DNA of 64,000 nt from JAKVBK01 sp022447275 (GCA_047125605.1 CP138932.1:2914001-2978000); one strand, 5' to 3'. Shown: positions 50,586-59,856, counted from the stretch's first letter. Translations and numbers: made by a program. Notes: generated from the letters alone by a model not told the origin.

Positions 50586-51764
50586 TTACTCATAGAGATG
50601 GGCGCGCAGGGTCTTGAGGGCGGTGCGGGTTTCTTCGGGTTCGGTCACAAGGGCCACACGGATGAAGCCTGCGCCGGGATTGCCTGTTTCGGTATCGCGC
50701 GACAAATAGGCGCCGGGCAGCACCTTGATGCCGGTTTCGCGGTACAGGCTGATCGTTGCAGCCTCACCATCGGGCACGGGCAGCCAGAGGAAAAACCCGG
50801 CCTGCGGCGCGTAATAGCCCGGAACATCGCCGAGGATGTCATCGGCGATCCGGTATTTTTCCTGATACAGTGCGCGCGAGCTGTCCACATGGGCCTCATC
50901 CGCCCACGTGGCGGCGGTGACGGCCTGAAGGGGCAGGGGCAGCGGGGCCCCGGCATAGGCTCGCAACTGGCGGATCCGGTGGATGCTGTCGGGCCCGCCT
51001 GCCACGAAGCCAGACCGCAGGCCCGGCAGATTGGACCGCTTGGAAAGCGAGTGGAACACCGTGACGCGTTCGGGGTCTGCGCCCATCTCTGCGGCGATTT
51101 CGAGCGCGCCGGTTGGGGGCGTGTCCCGCCAGATTTCCGAGTAACATTCATCGGCGAAGACGCGGAAATCATGCCGCTCTGCAAGGGTCAGCAGATCGCG
51201 CCAATAGGCCTTGTCGGCAACGGCGCCCTGCGGATTTGCAGGCGAGCAGATATAGGCAATCTGAACCTGGTCGAGCAGGTCTTTTGGCAGGGCGGCATAA
51301 TCGGGCAAGAAGTTGGTGTCGCGCGTGGCATTCACATAGACCGGCTGCGCGCCCACCGATACGGCTGCCACCGCATAGACCTGGTAGAACGGGTTGGGCG
51401 TCAGAACCACCGGCTTGGTATTGCCCGCAGGTTCAGGGCACAGGGCCATGCAGGCGGCAAATAGCCCCTCGCGGGTGCCGTTAAGGGCCATGATCTGTTC
51501 GGCGGGCAGGCGCACGCCGTAGCGCTGCATGATCCAGTTGCTGATCGCCTCCAGCAATTCAGGGGTGCCCTCGTTCACCGGGTAGCGCGCAAAGCCTGCG
51601 GTGTGCGTGCTGAGCACCTCGTCAAGGAAGGGGGGCATGGCATGGCGGGGCTCGCCAATGGTCATATTGACCTCTGGCCCGCCGGGCGCATGGCCGCTCA
51701 GCAGCGCCCGAAGACGCGGAAAAGCATAGGAAGGCAGTGCGGAATACCGCTCTGGTGTGTGCAT
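50586..51764 (-). CDS. Class I aminotransferase (DapC/AspC type)
   Basis: The 392-residue PLP enzyme has ALNGTREGLF, CSPANPQGAVADKAYW and the Schiff-base Lys in HSLSKRSNLPGLRSGF (about K242). It resembles N-succinyldiaminopimelate aminotransferases of alphaproteobacteria. It ends 45 bp before ftsK on the same strand. Specificity within class I cannot be fixed from sequence alone. Confidence 0.88.
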   Translation of the reverse strand: MHTPERYSALPSYAFPRLRALLSGHAPGGPEVNMTIGEPRHAMPPFLDEVLSTHTAGFARYPVNEGTPELLEAISNWIMQRYGVRLPAEQIMALNGTREGLFAACMALCPEPAGNTKPVVLTPNPFYQVYAVAAVSVGAQPVYVNATRDTNFLPDYAALPKDLLDQVQIAYICSPANPQGAVADKAYWRDLLTLAERHDFRVFADECYSEIWRDTPPTGALEIAAEMGADPERVTVFHSLSKRSNLPGLRSGFVAGGPDSIHRIRQLRAYAGAPLPLPLQAVTAATWADEAHVDSSRALYQEKYRIADDILGDVPGYYAPQAGFFLWLPVPDGEAATISLYRETGIKVLPGAYLSRDTETGNPGAGFIRVALVTEPEETRTALKTLRAHLYE

Positions 51765-51924
51765 GAACTGCGTGCTCGCCTCTGGTCGGGGATCATTTTT
51801 GCCCCCGTTATGGCTGTCAGACTAACGTCAGCGTGAGCACGGGTCCAGAAAAAGCCTGCATGCACCTGCATTTGTCCGATACAGGGCCGCGATGCGAGTC
51901 CTCTGAGCAACGGTTCTGTCCGGC

Positions 51925-52275
51925 TCAGGTGTCGACGGCGCGGATCAGCTTGCGTTCAAGGACCCTGAGAACGGTCCGCAGGTCATGGCCGCGCTTGAGC
52001 ACCTGCCCATCCATGCCGATAACAGCATACATCCCCTGTTTCAGGCGCAGTTTGGGCCTTTTTTCAATGCGATAGAGCGGGTTTTCGGCCGTGCGACGAA
52101 ACACCGAAAACACAGCTACATCCCGCAGGCAGGAGATACCGTAGTCGCGCCATTCTCCTGCCGCGACCATTCGGCCATAGACGCCAAGAATGAGGCTCAG
52201 CTCGGTTCGGTGAAAGGCCACTTGCTCGGGGGCATGGGGCCGGGGTGACAGCGGTGTGGGCGGCTGAATGGTCAT
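51925..52275 (-). CDS. DUF2794 protein
   Basis: The 116-residue protein reads VAFHRTELSLILGVYGRMVAAGEWRDYGI, AENPLYRIEKRPKLRLKQGMYAVIGMDGQVLKRG, the DUF2794 pattern of alphaproteobacteria. The function is unknown. The ATG at 52275 begins the family-typical start; the frame is open to 52350. It diverges from the structured stretch and paaI. Confidence 0.88.
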   Translation of the reverse strand: MTIQPPTPLSPRPHAPEQVAFHRTELSLILGVYGRMVAAGEWRDYGISCLRDVAVFSVFRRTAENPLYRIEKRPKLRLKQGMYAVIGMDGQVLKRGHDLRTVLRVLERKLIRAVDT

Positions 52276-52434
52276 AGGATTAGACTGTGTCCCGATTTGG
52301 CAATAATCAAGCTTCCACATGCCAAATGGTTCCGGATTGCACACAATCACCCTTTATCGCCCCAATTGATGCCACATTTGGCCTTAATCTTAATGGTCAG
52401 GGATCGGTGACATTTGCAGACTATCCTCGTCCCC

Positions 52435-52581
52435 CCCGAACGTGTGTAAATTGTTCCGGTTCGGGTGGACCGTCCCAAGTGAACCATCGCTTGGGGCGGT
52501 AGCCCGGCCCCCCAAGATACCAACTCTCTCCCTGTTGGTTCGAGACTTCAGCGGTCAGCCCTCTGGGTGCGCCGCTTTTTT
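52435..52581 (+). ncRNA. Candidate structured RNA or leader ending in an intrinsic terminator
   Basis: Three stem-loops follow one another: CCCGAAC/GTTCGGG (52435-52465), ACCGTCCCAAG/CTTGGGGCGGT (52469-52500, 11 bp with one wobble) and CCAAC/GTTGG (52520-52538). They end in a G+C hairpin with six T residues at 52550-52581. No coding gene on the plus strand ends here, so the terminator serves a transcript without a protein or a leader of paaI. The size fits a small regulatory RNA. I could not match it to tmRNA, RNase P, SRP RNA or tRNA; 6S RNA was considered but not shown. Confidence 0.45.
52550..52581 (+). terminator. Intrinsic terminator upstream of paaI
   Basis: AGCGG and CCGCT with inner CCC-TCT-GGG pairing, followed by TTTTTT. 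It lies 82 bp before paaI with no plus-strand gene before it. Confidence 0.65.
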
Positions 52582-52662
52582 CTTTGCCAAAAGCTGCATC
52601 CTTGTGGTTGACCCGCCCGCCAGCGGGCATCAGGCTTGGCAGAAACACGGGAGGAAACAGCG

Positions 52663-53100
52663 ATGGACGCGCAGGAACGCGCCCGACGCGTGGCCGATGT
52701 GATGTGGGCCAATGATGCGGCAACACGGGCGCTGGGCATGGAGATTGTCGCTGTGGGCCCGGGCAGCGCCATTCTGGAGATGTCGGTTGCTCCGCAGCAT
52801 CTCAATGGCCACGGCACATGCCATGGGGGCCTGATCTTTTCTCTGGCAGACAGCGCTTTCGCTTTCGCCTGCAACAGCCATAACCGTCTTGCGGTCGCCC
52901 AAGGCAATTCCATTACCTATGTAGCGCCGGCCCAACCCGGTGAACGGCTGCGTGCCGAAGCGCACGAGGCCGCGTTGATGGGGCGCTCAGGTGTCTATGA
53001 CGTCCGGGTGACGGGCGATGATGGGCGGGTTGTCGCCCTGTTTCGGGGCCAATCCCGCCAGATCCGCGGCCAACATTTCAGCGAAGACCAGGAGGCCTGA
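52663..53100 (+). CDS. paaI: Hydroxyphenylacetyl-CoA thioesterase PaaI
   Basis: The 145-residue hotdog-fold protein has the PaaI catalytic region LNGHGTCHGGLIFSLADSAFAFACN, with D63 as the catalytic acid. It hydrolyses ring-hydroxylated phenylacetyl-CoA thioesters and so prevents CoA trapping. GGAGG lies before the ATG at 52663. Its stop is 7 bp before paaK. The monooxygenase paaABCDE genes are not in this window. Confidence 0.9.
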   Translation: MDAQERARRVADVMWANDAATRALGMEIVAVGPGSAILEMSVAPQHLNGHGTCHGGLIFSLADSAFAFACNSHNRLAVAQGNSITYVAPAQPGERLRAEAHEAALMGRSGVYDVRVTGDDGRVVALFRGQSRQIRGQHFSEDQEA

Positions 53101-53107
53101 CAGCAAG

Positions 53108-54418
53108 ATGCGTGACCTGACCCCCCCCAAGGACAGCCTTGACCCGATCGAGATCGCCTCCCGTGATGAGATCACGGCCCTGCAACTGGCCCGCCTGAAA
53201 AGCAGCGCCGCCCATGCCTATGCGAACGTCCCCCATTACAAGGCAAGCTTCGAGGCGGCCGGGGTGCATCCGGATGATATCCACGATCTGTCTGATCTGG
53301 CTAAACTGCCTTTCACCACCAAGGCTGACCTGCGCGCGCAGTATCCGTTTGGCATGTTTGCCGTGCCCCGCGCAGAGGTGGCCCGGGTGCATGCCTCCTC
53401 GGGCACGACGGGCAAGCCGACAGTGGTGGGCTACACCCGAGCTGACATTGACCTGTGGGCTGATGTTATGGCCCGCTCTTTGCGCGCATCGGGCACCCGG
53501 CCCGGAGATGTGGTTCATGTGGCCTATGGCTATGGCCTGTTTACCGGCGGGTTGGGCGCCCATTACGGGGCAGAGCGGCTGGGCTGCACGGTGGTGCCTG
53601 TCTCTGGCGGGATGACACCGCGCCAGGTCCAACTGATCGAAGATTTCGGGGCTTCCACCATCATGGTGACCCCGTCCTATGCCTTGTCGATCCTCGACGA
53701 GTATCGGGCTCAGGGCCGTGATCCCCGCGAAAGCTGTTTGCAGGTGGGCATCTTCGGAGCCGAGCCTTGGACCCATGCCATGCGCCAGGAGATTGAGCAG
53801 GCTTTCGACATGCATGCCGTTGATATCTATGGCCTGTCTGAGATCATCGGTCCCGGCGTTGCCAATGAATGCGTGGAAAGTAAGGATGGCCTCCACATCT
53901 GGGAGGATCATTTCTATCCTGAGATCATCGATCCTGAAACGGGCGTCGTGTTGCCCGATGGCGAACTGGGGGAACTTGTCCTGACATCGCTGACCAAGCA
54001 GGCCTGCCCGATTATCCGCTACCGCACCCGCGATCTGACACGGTTGCTGCCCGGCACAGCCCGCTCCATGCGGCGCATGGAGAAGGTGACTGGGCGCTCT
54101 GATGACATGATGATCCTGCGCGGCGTCAACGTCTTCCCGACCCAGATCGAAGAGCAGTTGATGAAGCAGCCCGCTCTGTCGCCCCATTTCCAGGTGGAGC
54201 TGTTCCGCGATGGCCGCATGGATGGGATGCGCGTGCATGTGGAGGCGCTCGAGGGTCAGGCGGATGCTGGGGCCCGGGCCCGCGCAGCGGCTGACCTGCA
54301 AAAAGCGATCAAGGAAACGGTCGGTGTGAGCGTGGCCGTGCAAGTGGAAGATCCGGGCGGCGTTCCGCGCTCTCAAGGGAAGGCTGTGCGGATCGTGGAC
54401 AACCGCGGGCAGGGGTAA
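53108..54418 (+). CDS. paaK: Phenylacetate-CoA ligase
   Basis: The 436-residue AMP-forming ligase has the P-loop SSGTTGKPT at 97-105, DIYGLSEIIGPGVANEC, RYRTRDLTRLLPGTARSM and RGVNVFPTQIEEQL, all PaaK hallmarks. It activates phenylacetate with CoA and ATP as the entry to aerobic phenylacetate breakdown. It is co-transcribed with paaI. Confidence 0.95.
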   Translation: MRDLTPPKDSLDPIEIASRDEITALQLARLKSSAAHAYANVPHYKASFEAAGVHPDDIHDLSDLAKLPFTTKADLRAQYPFGMFAVPRAEVARVHASSGTTGKPTVVGYTRADIDLWADVMARSLRASGTRPGDVVHVAYGYGLFTGGLGAHYGAERLGCTVVPVSGGMTPRQVQLIEDFGASTIMVTPSYALSILDEYRAQGRDPRESCLQVGIFGAEPWTHAMRQEIEQAFDMHAVDIYGLSEIIGPGVANECVESKDGLHIWEDHFYPEIIDPETGVVLPDGELGELVLTSLTKQACPIIRYRTRDLTRLLPGTARSMRRMEKVTGRSDDMMILRGVNVFPTQIEEQLMKQPALSPHFQVELFRDGRMDGMRVHVEALEGQADAGARARAAADLQKAIKETVGVSVAVQVEDPGGVPRSQGKAVRIVDNRGQG

Positions 54419-54484
54419 AATCCTGATTGAGTATCGGCGCAGAGCCGTCTGCTGCGCCTTGATCAAGCATATGGTCCAAAACAG

Positions 54485-54513
54485 AAAAAAAAGGCCCAGG
54501 CTAAGCCTGGGCC
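54485..54513 (-). terminator. Intrinsic terminator downstream of cenR
   Basis: GGCCCAGGC-TAA-GCCTGGGCC is a perfect 9-bp stem flanked on the plus-strand left by eight A residues, so it gives an eight-T tail on the minus strand. It ends the cenR transcript. Confidence 0.85.
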
Positions 54514-54568
54514 AGTCCAACAGGGAGAATAAGCCGCGTCATTGCCCCGACGCGACGAGGGGAACTGT

Positions 54569-55255
54569 TTAGGCGACCAGTCGGTAGCCGCCGCTCTCGG
54601 TGACCAGTAGGCGCGCATTGCCGGGATCGGGCTCGATCTTCTGGCGCAGGCGGTAGATATGGGTTTCCAACGTGTGGGTTGTGACCCCGGCGTTGTATCC
54701 CCAAACCTCGTGCAAGAGCACATCGCGGGCAACCACGCCTTCCGAGGCGCGATAGAGGAACTTCAAAATGTTGGTTTCCTTTTCGGTCAACCGGATCTTG
54801 CGCTCGCTGTCATCCATCAGGAGTTTCATTGCGGGCTTGAACGTATAGGGCCCAAGCTGGAATACGGCATCCTCTGACTGCTCGTGCTGGCGCAGCTGGG
54901 CGCGAATGCGGGCCAGCAATACGGGGAATTTGAACGGCTTGGTCACGTAGTCATTGGCCCCGGCATCAAGGCCAAGGATGGTATCTGCGTCGGTGTCATG
55001 TCCGGTGAGCATGAGGATCGGGCATTTCACGCCCGTCTTGCGCATCACGCGGCACAGTTCACGGCCGTCGGTGTCGGGCAGGCCCACGTCGAGGATCACA
55101 AGGTCATAGAGCCCGGCTTTCACCTTCTCTATGGCCTCCGCGCCGCTGCCGGCTTCGAACACGTCGAAATCCTCGGTCATAACCAGCTGCTCGCTGAGGG
55201 CTTCGCGCAGGTCTTCGTCGTCGTCGACCAGCAGGATTTTCTTCAGATTGGCCAT
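54569..55255 (-). CDS. cenR: OmpR-family response regulator CenR
   Basis: The 228-residue protein has a receiver domain with phospho-acceptor D56 (VILDVGLPD), acidic pocket D11-D13 and K107 in TKPFKFP, and a winged-helix DNA-binding domain (LTEKETNILKFLYRA, THTLETHIYRLRQKIE). I recall this sequence pattern from CenR of Rhodobacter, an essential regulator of cell envelope integrity. No histidine kinase gene is adjacent. GTAAGGAGAAC precedes the ATG. Confidence 0.82.
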   Translation of the reverse strand: MANLKKILLVDDDEDLREALSEQLVMTEDFDVFEAGSGAEAIEKVKAGLYDLVILDVGLPDTDGRELCRVMRKTGVKCPILMLTGHDTDADTILGLDAGANDYVTKPFKFPVLLARIRAQLRQHEQSEDAVFQLGPYTFKPAMKLLMDDSERKIRLTEKETNILKFLYRASEGVVARDVLLHEVWGYNAGVTTHTLETHIYRLRQKIEPDPGNARLLVTESGGYRLVA

Positions 55256-55431
55256 GGCGTTCTCCTTACGTCATGCGCTGCTAAGCGGGTTTCTGTCTTG
55301 CTGGCAGTCATCTGTGTGCGGCACACGGTTCTGCCAAGCTTTGCTGCAATCCTCTCACGTCCTCGTGTTGTGGGGGTGGTAATTGTTTCAATCTCACGCC
55401 AAAAAAGGGCGAAATATGTCAGGAGGGCCGC

Positions 55432-56496
55432 ATGGGCCTTGTCCCCACACCAACCGAATTGCGCGCGCGGGCCCGCGATGATCTGCGGATGGGCCTTCCG
55501 GTCTGCTTGCAGGCGGATGGGGTGCGGATCCTTGCGATCGCCGTTGAGACATTAGATGCGGACAGGCTTGCTGCCCTGCGCGCGGTTGGCAAGCCCTATG
55601 TGGCGGTAACGGCGCGGCGGGCGCAAACCCTGCGCGCGCGTGCCTATGACGGGGATCTGGCCCGGCTGGAACTGCCCGACGATGCAGACCTGCGCTGGCT
55701 GAACCGGGTTGCTGATCCGGCCGCTGACCTGTCTGCCCCGATGCTGGGGCCGTTCACAACGCTGCGCGATGGCACAGACCCGGGCCTGGCGCGCGCGGCG
55801 CTGGCCCTGGCAAAGCAGGCGCGGCTGTTGCCGGCGGTTGCGGTGGTTGATGTGGCGCAAGCGCCCCCCGGCATCACCTGCATCGACGGATTGCTGCCGC
55901 CAGAGCAGGCTGCCTATACCGAAGTGGTCTCGGCGCGCTTGCCCATGGCATTGGCCCGTCATGGTCGGGTGCGTGTATTTCGGCCGCATGACGGTTCAGA
56001 AGAACACTATGCCATCGAAGTGGGCACGCCGCGCCGGTCGGAGCCGGTTCTGGCCCGCCTGCATTCCGCATGTTTCACCGGGGATATGCTGGGATCGTTG
56101 AAATGCGATTGTGGCCCGCAGTTGCGAGCGGCCTTGGCGGCGATGTCTGCCGAAGGGGCGGGCATTCTGCTGTACCTCAATCAGGAAGGGCGCGGGATTG
56201 GCCTTGCGAACAAGATGCGGGCTTATGCGCTGCAGGATCAGGGTTTTGATACGGTCGATGCCAATCACCGGCTGGGCTTTGAAGATGACGAGCGCGATTT
56301 TCGCATCGGGGCGGCGCTCTTGCAGGAAATGCGGTTTTCCTCCGTGCGTTTGATGACGAACAACCCCGCCAAGATCGAAATGATGGAAGCGAATGGCATC
56401 AAGGTTGTGGAGCGCGTGCCCCTGAAAGTGGGCGAAACCGATGAGAACAGCGCCTATCTGGCCACCAAGGCGGCGCGCTCCGGCCATATGCTGTGA
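55432..56496 (+). CDS. ribA: GTP cyclohydrolase II
   Basis: The 354-residue protein has a C-terminal RibA domain with zinc ligands C214, C225 and C227 (CFTGDMLGSLKCDC) and NQEGRGIGLANKMRAYALQDQG. The first 140 residues resemble a degenerate RibB (DHBP synthase) half that lacks its catalytic motifs, as in other Rhodobacterales. It opens GTP for riboflavin synthesis. Its stop overlaps the start of the L,D-transpeptidase gene. Confidence 0.88.
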   Translation: MGLVPTPTELRARARDDLRMGLPVCLQADGVRILAIAVETLDADRLAALRAVGKPYVAVTARRAQTLRARAYDGDLARLELPDDADLRWLNRVADPAADLSAPMLGPFTTLRDGTDPGLARAALALAKQARLLPAVAVVDVAQAPPGITCIDGLLPPEQAAYTEVVSARLPMALARHGRVRVFRPHDGSEEHYAIEVGTPRRSEPVLARLHSACFTGDMLGSLKCDCGPQLRAALAAMSAEGAGILLYLNQEGRGIGLANKMRAYALQDQGFDTVDANHRLGFEDDERDFRIGAALLQEMRFSSVRLMTNNPAKIEMMEANGIKVVERVPLKVGETDENSAYLATKAARSGHML

Positions 56497-56993
56497 TGTT
56501 TGGCCCCCATGATCTGGTGCTGAGCCCGCGGGGGCTGCGGTTTCGGGGGCGCGTATTTCCGGTCAGCATTGGAAAGGGCGGCTTGTCTGGGGAGAAACGC
56601 GAAGGTGACGGCGCCACGCCACGCGGCGTGCATCGGATCGTCGGGATGCTGTATCGGGCCGATAGGATGGCGCAACCGGCACCTGCGGCTTTGCCCATCG
56701 GGCCCGGGGATCTGTGGTCAGATGACGGTGCTGATCCAAGCTACAATCAGTTTGTCAGGGCTCCGCACCACTATGGGCATGAGCGTCTGCGCCGGGCGGA
56801 CAGGCTCTATGATCTTGTGCTGCTTACGGATTGGAACTGGCCGGTGGCCCAGCCCGGCAAAGGATCGGCGATTTTCGTGCATCGCTGGCGCAAGCGCGGC
56901 CATCCCACGGAGGGCTGCCTTGCCCTGAGGCCCCCGGATCTGCTCTGGATTGCGCGCCGGATTGTGCCGAGCACACGCCTCTATATCCCCTGA
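56496..56993 (+). CDS. L,D-transpeptidase (YkuD-type)
   Basis: The 165-residue protein is a bare YkuD domain with H129 in FVHRWRKRG, H136 and the catalytic C141 in PTEGCLAL. Such proteins cross-link peptidoglycan or attach proteins to it. No signal peptide is obvious, which is unusual but typical of this short group. The ATG overlaps the ribA stop (TGATG). Confidence 0.87.
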   Translation: MFGPHDLVLSPRGLRFRGRVFPVSIGKGGLSGEKREGDGATPRGVHRIVGMLYRADRMAQPAPAALPIGPGDLWSDDGADPSYNQFVRAPHHYGHERLRRADRLYDLVLLTDWNWPVAQPGKGSAIFVHRWRKRGHPTEGCLALRPPDLLWIARRIVPSTRLYIP

Positions 56994-57002
56994 TCGCGGG
57001 CC

Positions 57003-57659
57003 CTATTGCGGACTGCGCGCCCCAAAGATCGCCGAGCCAACCCGCACATGGGTGGCCCCCAAGGCGATGGCTTTCTCAAAATCGGCCGACATCCCCATCG
57101 ACAGGCCCGTCAATCCGTTGCGTGCGGCAATCTTGGCCAGCAGGGCAAAATGGAGGGAGGCTTCTTCCTCGGCGGGGGGGATGCACATGAGGCCAGCAAC
57201 GGGCAGATCCATGGCGCGGCATTCTGCAACAAAGCCGTCCGCCTCCGCCGGGGCGATCCCGGCCTTCTGAGGCTCATTGCCCGTGTTGACCTGAACAAAC
57301 AGCCCGGGGCATGTGCCTTCTTCTTGAGCGATGCGGGCAATCGCCTTTGCAAGCTTTGGCCTGTCAACGGAGTGGATCCATTGGAACAGGCCAAAGGCCT
57401 GGCGGACCTTGTTGGATTGCAAGGGCCCGATCAGATGCAGGTCGAGCCCGGCATAGTCTTCCATAAGCGGGGTCCAGCGGCCCGTGGCCTCCTGCACGCG
57501 GTTTTCACCATAGGTGCGGTGGCCTGCGTCGAGCACGACGCGCACACGGTCTTCGGGCTGCACCTTCGAGACAGCGATTAGCGTGGTGCTGCCAGTGCTG
57601 CGACCGGCCTTGGTTTCTGCGGCGTGGATGCGTGCGGTGATATCTGCCAATCCGCTCAT
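57003..57659 (-). CDS. PLP homeostasis protein (YggS/PROSC family)
   Basis: The 218-residue protein has the PLP Lys K32 in LIAVSKVQPE, GENRVQEA, LIGPLQSNK and LSMGMSADFEKAI. The family binds PLP without known catalysis and balances B6 vitamers. AAAGGAC precedes the ATG at 57659. It converges on the L,D-transpeptidase gene, with 9 bp between the stops. Confidence 0.92.
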   Translation of the reverse strand: MSGLADITARIHAAETKAGRSTGSTTLIAVSKVQPEDRVRVVLDAGHRTYGENRVQEATGRWTPLMEDYAGLDLHLIGPLQSNKVRQAFGLFQWIHSVDRPKLAKAIARIAQEEGTCPGLFVQVNTGNEPQKAGIAPAEADGFVAECRAMDLPVAGLMCIPPAEEEASLHFALLAKIAARNGLTGLSMGMSADFEKAIALGATHVRVGSAIFGARSPQ

Positions 57660-57866
57660 GGTGCGTCCTTTGGGAATGGGGCGTGGTGTTGAGTGCCGAT
57701 ACATCTGCACCAGCCTGCAGAGGGTTGCAAATGGCTTGGTGGCCTATCGGCTTGGCAAGCTAGGGCGCTTTGGGCCGCCATCAATGGACAAGTTCTGAGG
57801 GAAAAGCGCTGGGGCACGCGCGGTATGGATGGCCGCATGAAGTGGCTTCCTTTGAATACCATAGCC

Positions 57867-57900
57867 CCAAAATGAAAAGAGCGGGCCGAAGCCCGCTCTT
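57867..57900 (-). terminator. Intrinsic terminator after the porin gene
   Basis: AAGAGCGGGC-CGAA-GCCCGCTCTT is a perfect 10-bp stem with a TTCG tetraloop on the minus strand, followed there by TTCATTTT. Confidence 0.87.
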
Positions 57901-57922
57901 CTGTCAACCAATCCGGGTAGGA

Positions 57923-58861
57923 TTAGAAGGACATTGCCAGACCGACGTAGTAAGCGTCGGACTCGTTGGTCAGAGCCTTAACAGTCAGGCCGCCACCGAG
58001 ATCATAGGAAGCGGACAGGTCCCAGGACTCGTCACCCGTGTCCTGATCGCCGTAGTTGGCGGCAATCTTGATGCCGTTGGCGGTGTAGCCGAGGCCCAGA
58101 TCCCACTCGCTGTCGGTGTCGGAGAGTGCCAGCGATGCGTTGAAGGTGCCGTCGTTGTAAACGCCCTTGAGGGTGTTTTCACCGGAGTCTGACTCATGGG
58201 TCAGGCTAGCTTTGATCTCGGAAGTGATCTGGTAGCCCAGAGTGATGTCGAACTCACCGGAGTCGTCGGTCGCCAAGGAGGCGTCGAACGCGTCAAGCGC
58301 ATAAGAGAACTTTGCGGACCACTCTTGGCTGTCGCCGGTACCATCGATGTCATATGTCATCGAGAACTTGAACGCGTCGAAGCTGTAGTCGTACTGAAGA
58401 TCGTGCGAGAAGTCGTCGTTCCACAGGTTGTCGATACCGTCGCGATCAAACGTCAGCTTGCCCCAGTCGCCGGAGATAAAGATGTTGCCGAACGAGATGT
58501 CGGACAGACCTTTGTTGCCGGGTGCAGTGGCGGCTTGGGTTACGTCCGTTGAATCGACGCCGATGTATGCAACGGTGAGGTCACCGGCATCCAGATCAAG
58601 GTCGTCGCCATTACGGAAGGTAATGCTGGCACCGAAGGCAAGGCCGGTGTCGGTTTCGCCGGACATCGTCGCCGTAACGGAGATGTTCTGGTACATGACC
58701 ACGTCATCAACCTGATAGTCAGGCGACGTGGCATCTGCATTGCCGTCGTCTTCAACCAGATCACCGAAACCAACGTTTGCGGAGCCGGAGAAGGTGATGT
58801 CGGCTGCTGCGGCGCCCGCGAACGCGAACGATGCTGCCGATGCGAGAAGAATCTTTTTCAT
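57923..58861 (-). CDS. Outer-membrane porin (Rhodobacter type)
   Basis: The 312-residue protein has a signal peptide ending AGAAAA before DITFSGSANVGFGD, alternating beta strands through its length, acidic loops (DDGNADATSPDYQVDD) and a terminal aromatic residue F in YYVGLAMSF, the usual assembly signal. It is a general diffusion porin of the Rhodobacterales family. GAGGGAAAAC precedes the ATG. Codon use is strongly biased, suggesting high expression. A strong terminator follows. Confidence 0.88.
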   Translation of the reverse strand: MKKILLASAASFAFAGAAAADITFSGSANVGFGDLVEDDGNADATSPDYQVDDVVMYQNISVTATMSGETDTGLAFGASITFRNGDDLDLDAGDLTVAYIGVDSTDVTQAATAPGNKGLSDISFGNIFISGDWGKLTFDRDGIDNLWNDDFSHDLQYDYSFDAFKFSMTYDIDGTGDSQEWSAKFSYALDAFDASLATDDSGEFDITLGYQITSEIKASLTHESDSGENTLKGVYNDGTFNASLALSDTDSEWDLGLGYTANGIKIAANYGDQDTGDESWDLSASYDLGGGLTVKALTNESDAYYVGLAMSF

Positions 58862-59145
58862 GTTTTCCCTCGTTAGTATTGATGGGTTCACCGCAATCCG
58901 GCGCTGCGAATTGGGTATGACGACGTTACTCGCTCTGTGGGCCGCGCTTTGCAAGCCGCCAGCCAACGTTTGGCAACCGTGCGCTTGGAATGGTGCAGCT
59001 ATGCCACAGTCGATTTTCGGGCCCGATCCACGCCGGGGATTTTCGAAAAACCTTGTCGCCCCCCAGCCGCTTCGCTACAGGTTTGGACCGAGGGGGCATC
59101 CAAGCCATACCCACACCGCTGCGAATAGAAAGTGAGACCGGACCA

Positions 59146-59670
59146 ATGGCGATCAGGCGTCTTTTGCGAATTTCCTCTGTATCGGTCTTGTGTCTGGGCC
59201 TGGCCGGCTGTGGCGGCAGTGGCGGTTTTCTCAGCAATCTCAACCCGTTCGATAGTCAAAGCACTGTCAGCGAAGCGCCCAGCGAAAACGTGGCTGTCAA
59301 TCCAAATCCGCCGCCCCAGAACCGCCAATCCACTTTTGCGGACCTGTTTGCCAACGTAGATGATCCGAATGTCACCATCGAAGTGAACCGTTTTATCTGG
59401 AATGCGGCCCTCGATGTTTTGAACTTTTTGCCGATTGAATCGGTCGATCCATTCTCTGGCGTGATTGTCATGGGCTATGGCACACCGCCCGGCGGGGGCA
59501 GTTCATATCGTGCTACGGTCTATGTGCAGGATCCCGCGCTTGAAGCCCGATCCTTGCGCGTTGCACTGGCGAGTCGCGGCGGCCCGGTCTCTGCGGAAAC
59601 CCAGCGCGCGGTCGAGGATGCGATTCTCACCCGGGCCCGCCAATTGCGCATTGCCAACGGCCGCCTGTAA
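59146..59670 (+). CDS. DUF3576 lipoprotein
   Basis: The 174-residue protein has a lipoprotein signal with LAGC at residues 19-22 and the DUF3576 body (NRFIWNAALDVLNFLPIESVDPFSGVIVMGYG in pieces). It is probably outer-membrane attached and of unknown function. The ATG at 59146 gives a proper signal peptide. It lies upstream of leuS in an arrangement conserved in alphaproteobacteria. Confidence 0.88.
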   Translation: MAIRRLLRISSVSVLCLGLAGCGGSGGFLSNLNPFDSQSTVSEAPSENVAVNPNPPPQNRQSTFADLFANVDDPNVTIEVNRFIWNAALDVLNFLPIESVDPFSGVIVMGYGTPPGGGSSYRATVYVQDPALEARSLRVALASRGGPVSAETQRAVEDAILTRARQLRIANGRL

Positions 59671-59856
59671 GCGCGGGCGGCAGGTGCAGGCCGAGGCCCG
59701 TGTGGCAGCCGCCGTTATATAACGTGCACCCATCTTTCCTGTTCTGATGCGCCTGTGATGCTGGACCACGCCCCGGCATCGCATTAAGAACGCCTGCGGG
59801 CCTGACTGGCCCTCCGCCCGAATTGCATTGCCGATCCAACCAAGAGACACGCGCCC

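Noticed and set aside
52536..52545. GGTTCGAGAC resembling a tRNA T-loop
   Set aside because: The flanking bases do not pair as a T-stem and there is no acceptor or anticodon stem around it.
52421..52726. A 101-residue minus-strand frame across the structured stretch
   Set aside because: It overlaps the start of paaI and has no ribosome site. The stem-loops and terminator on the plus strand explain the region better.
53078..54520. A 480-residue minus-strand frame opposite paaK
   Set aside because: Shadow of paaK, with no domain or ribosome site; the paaK motifs are intact.
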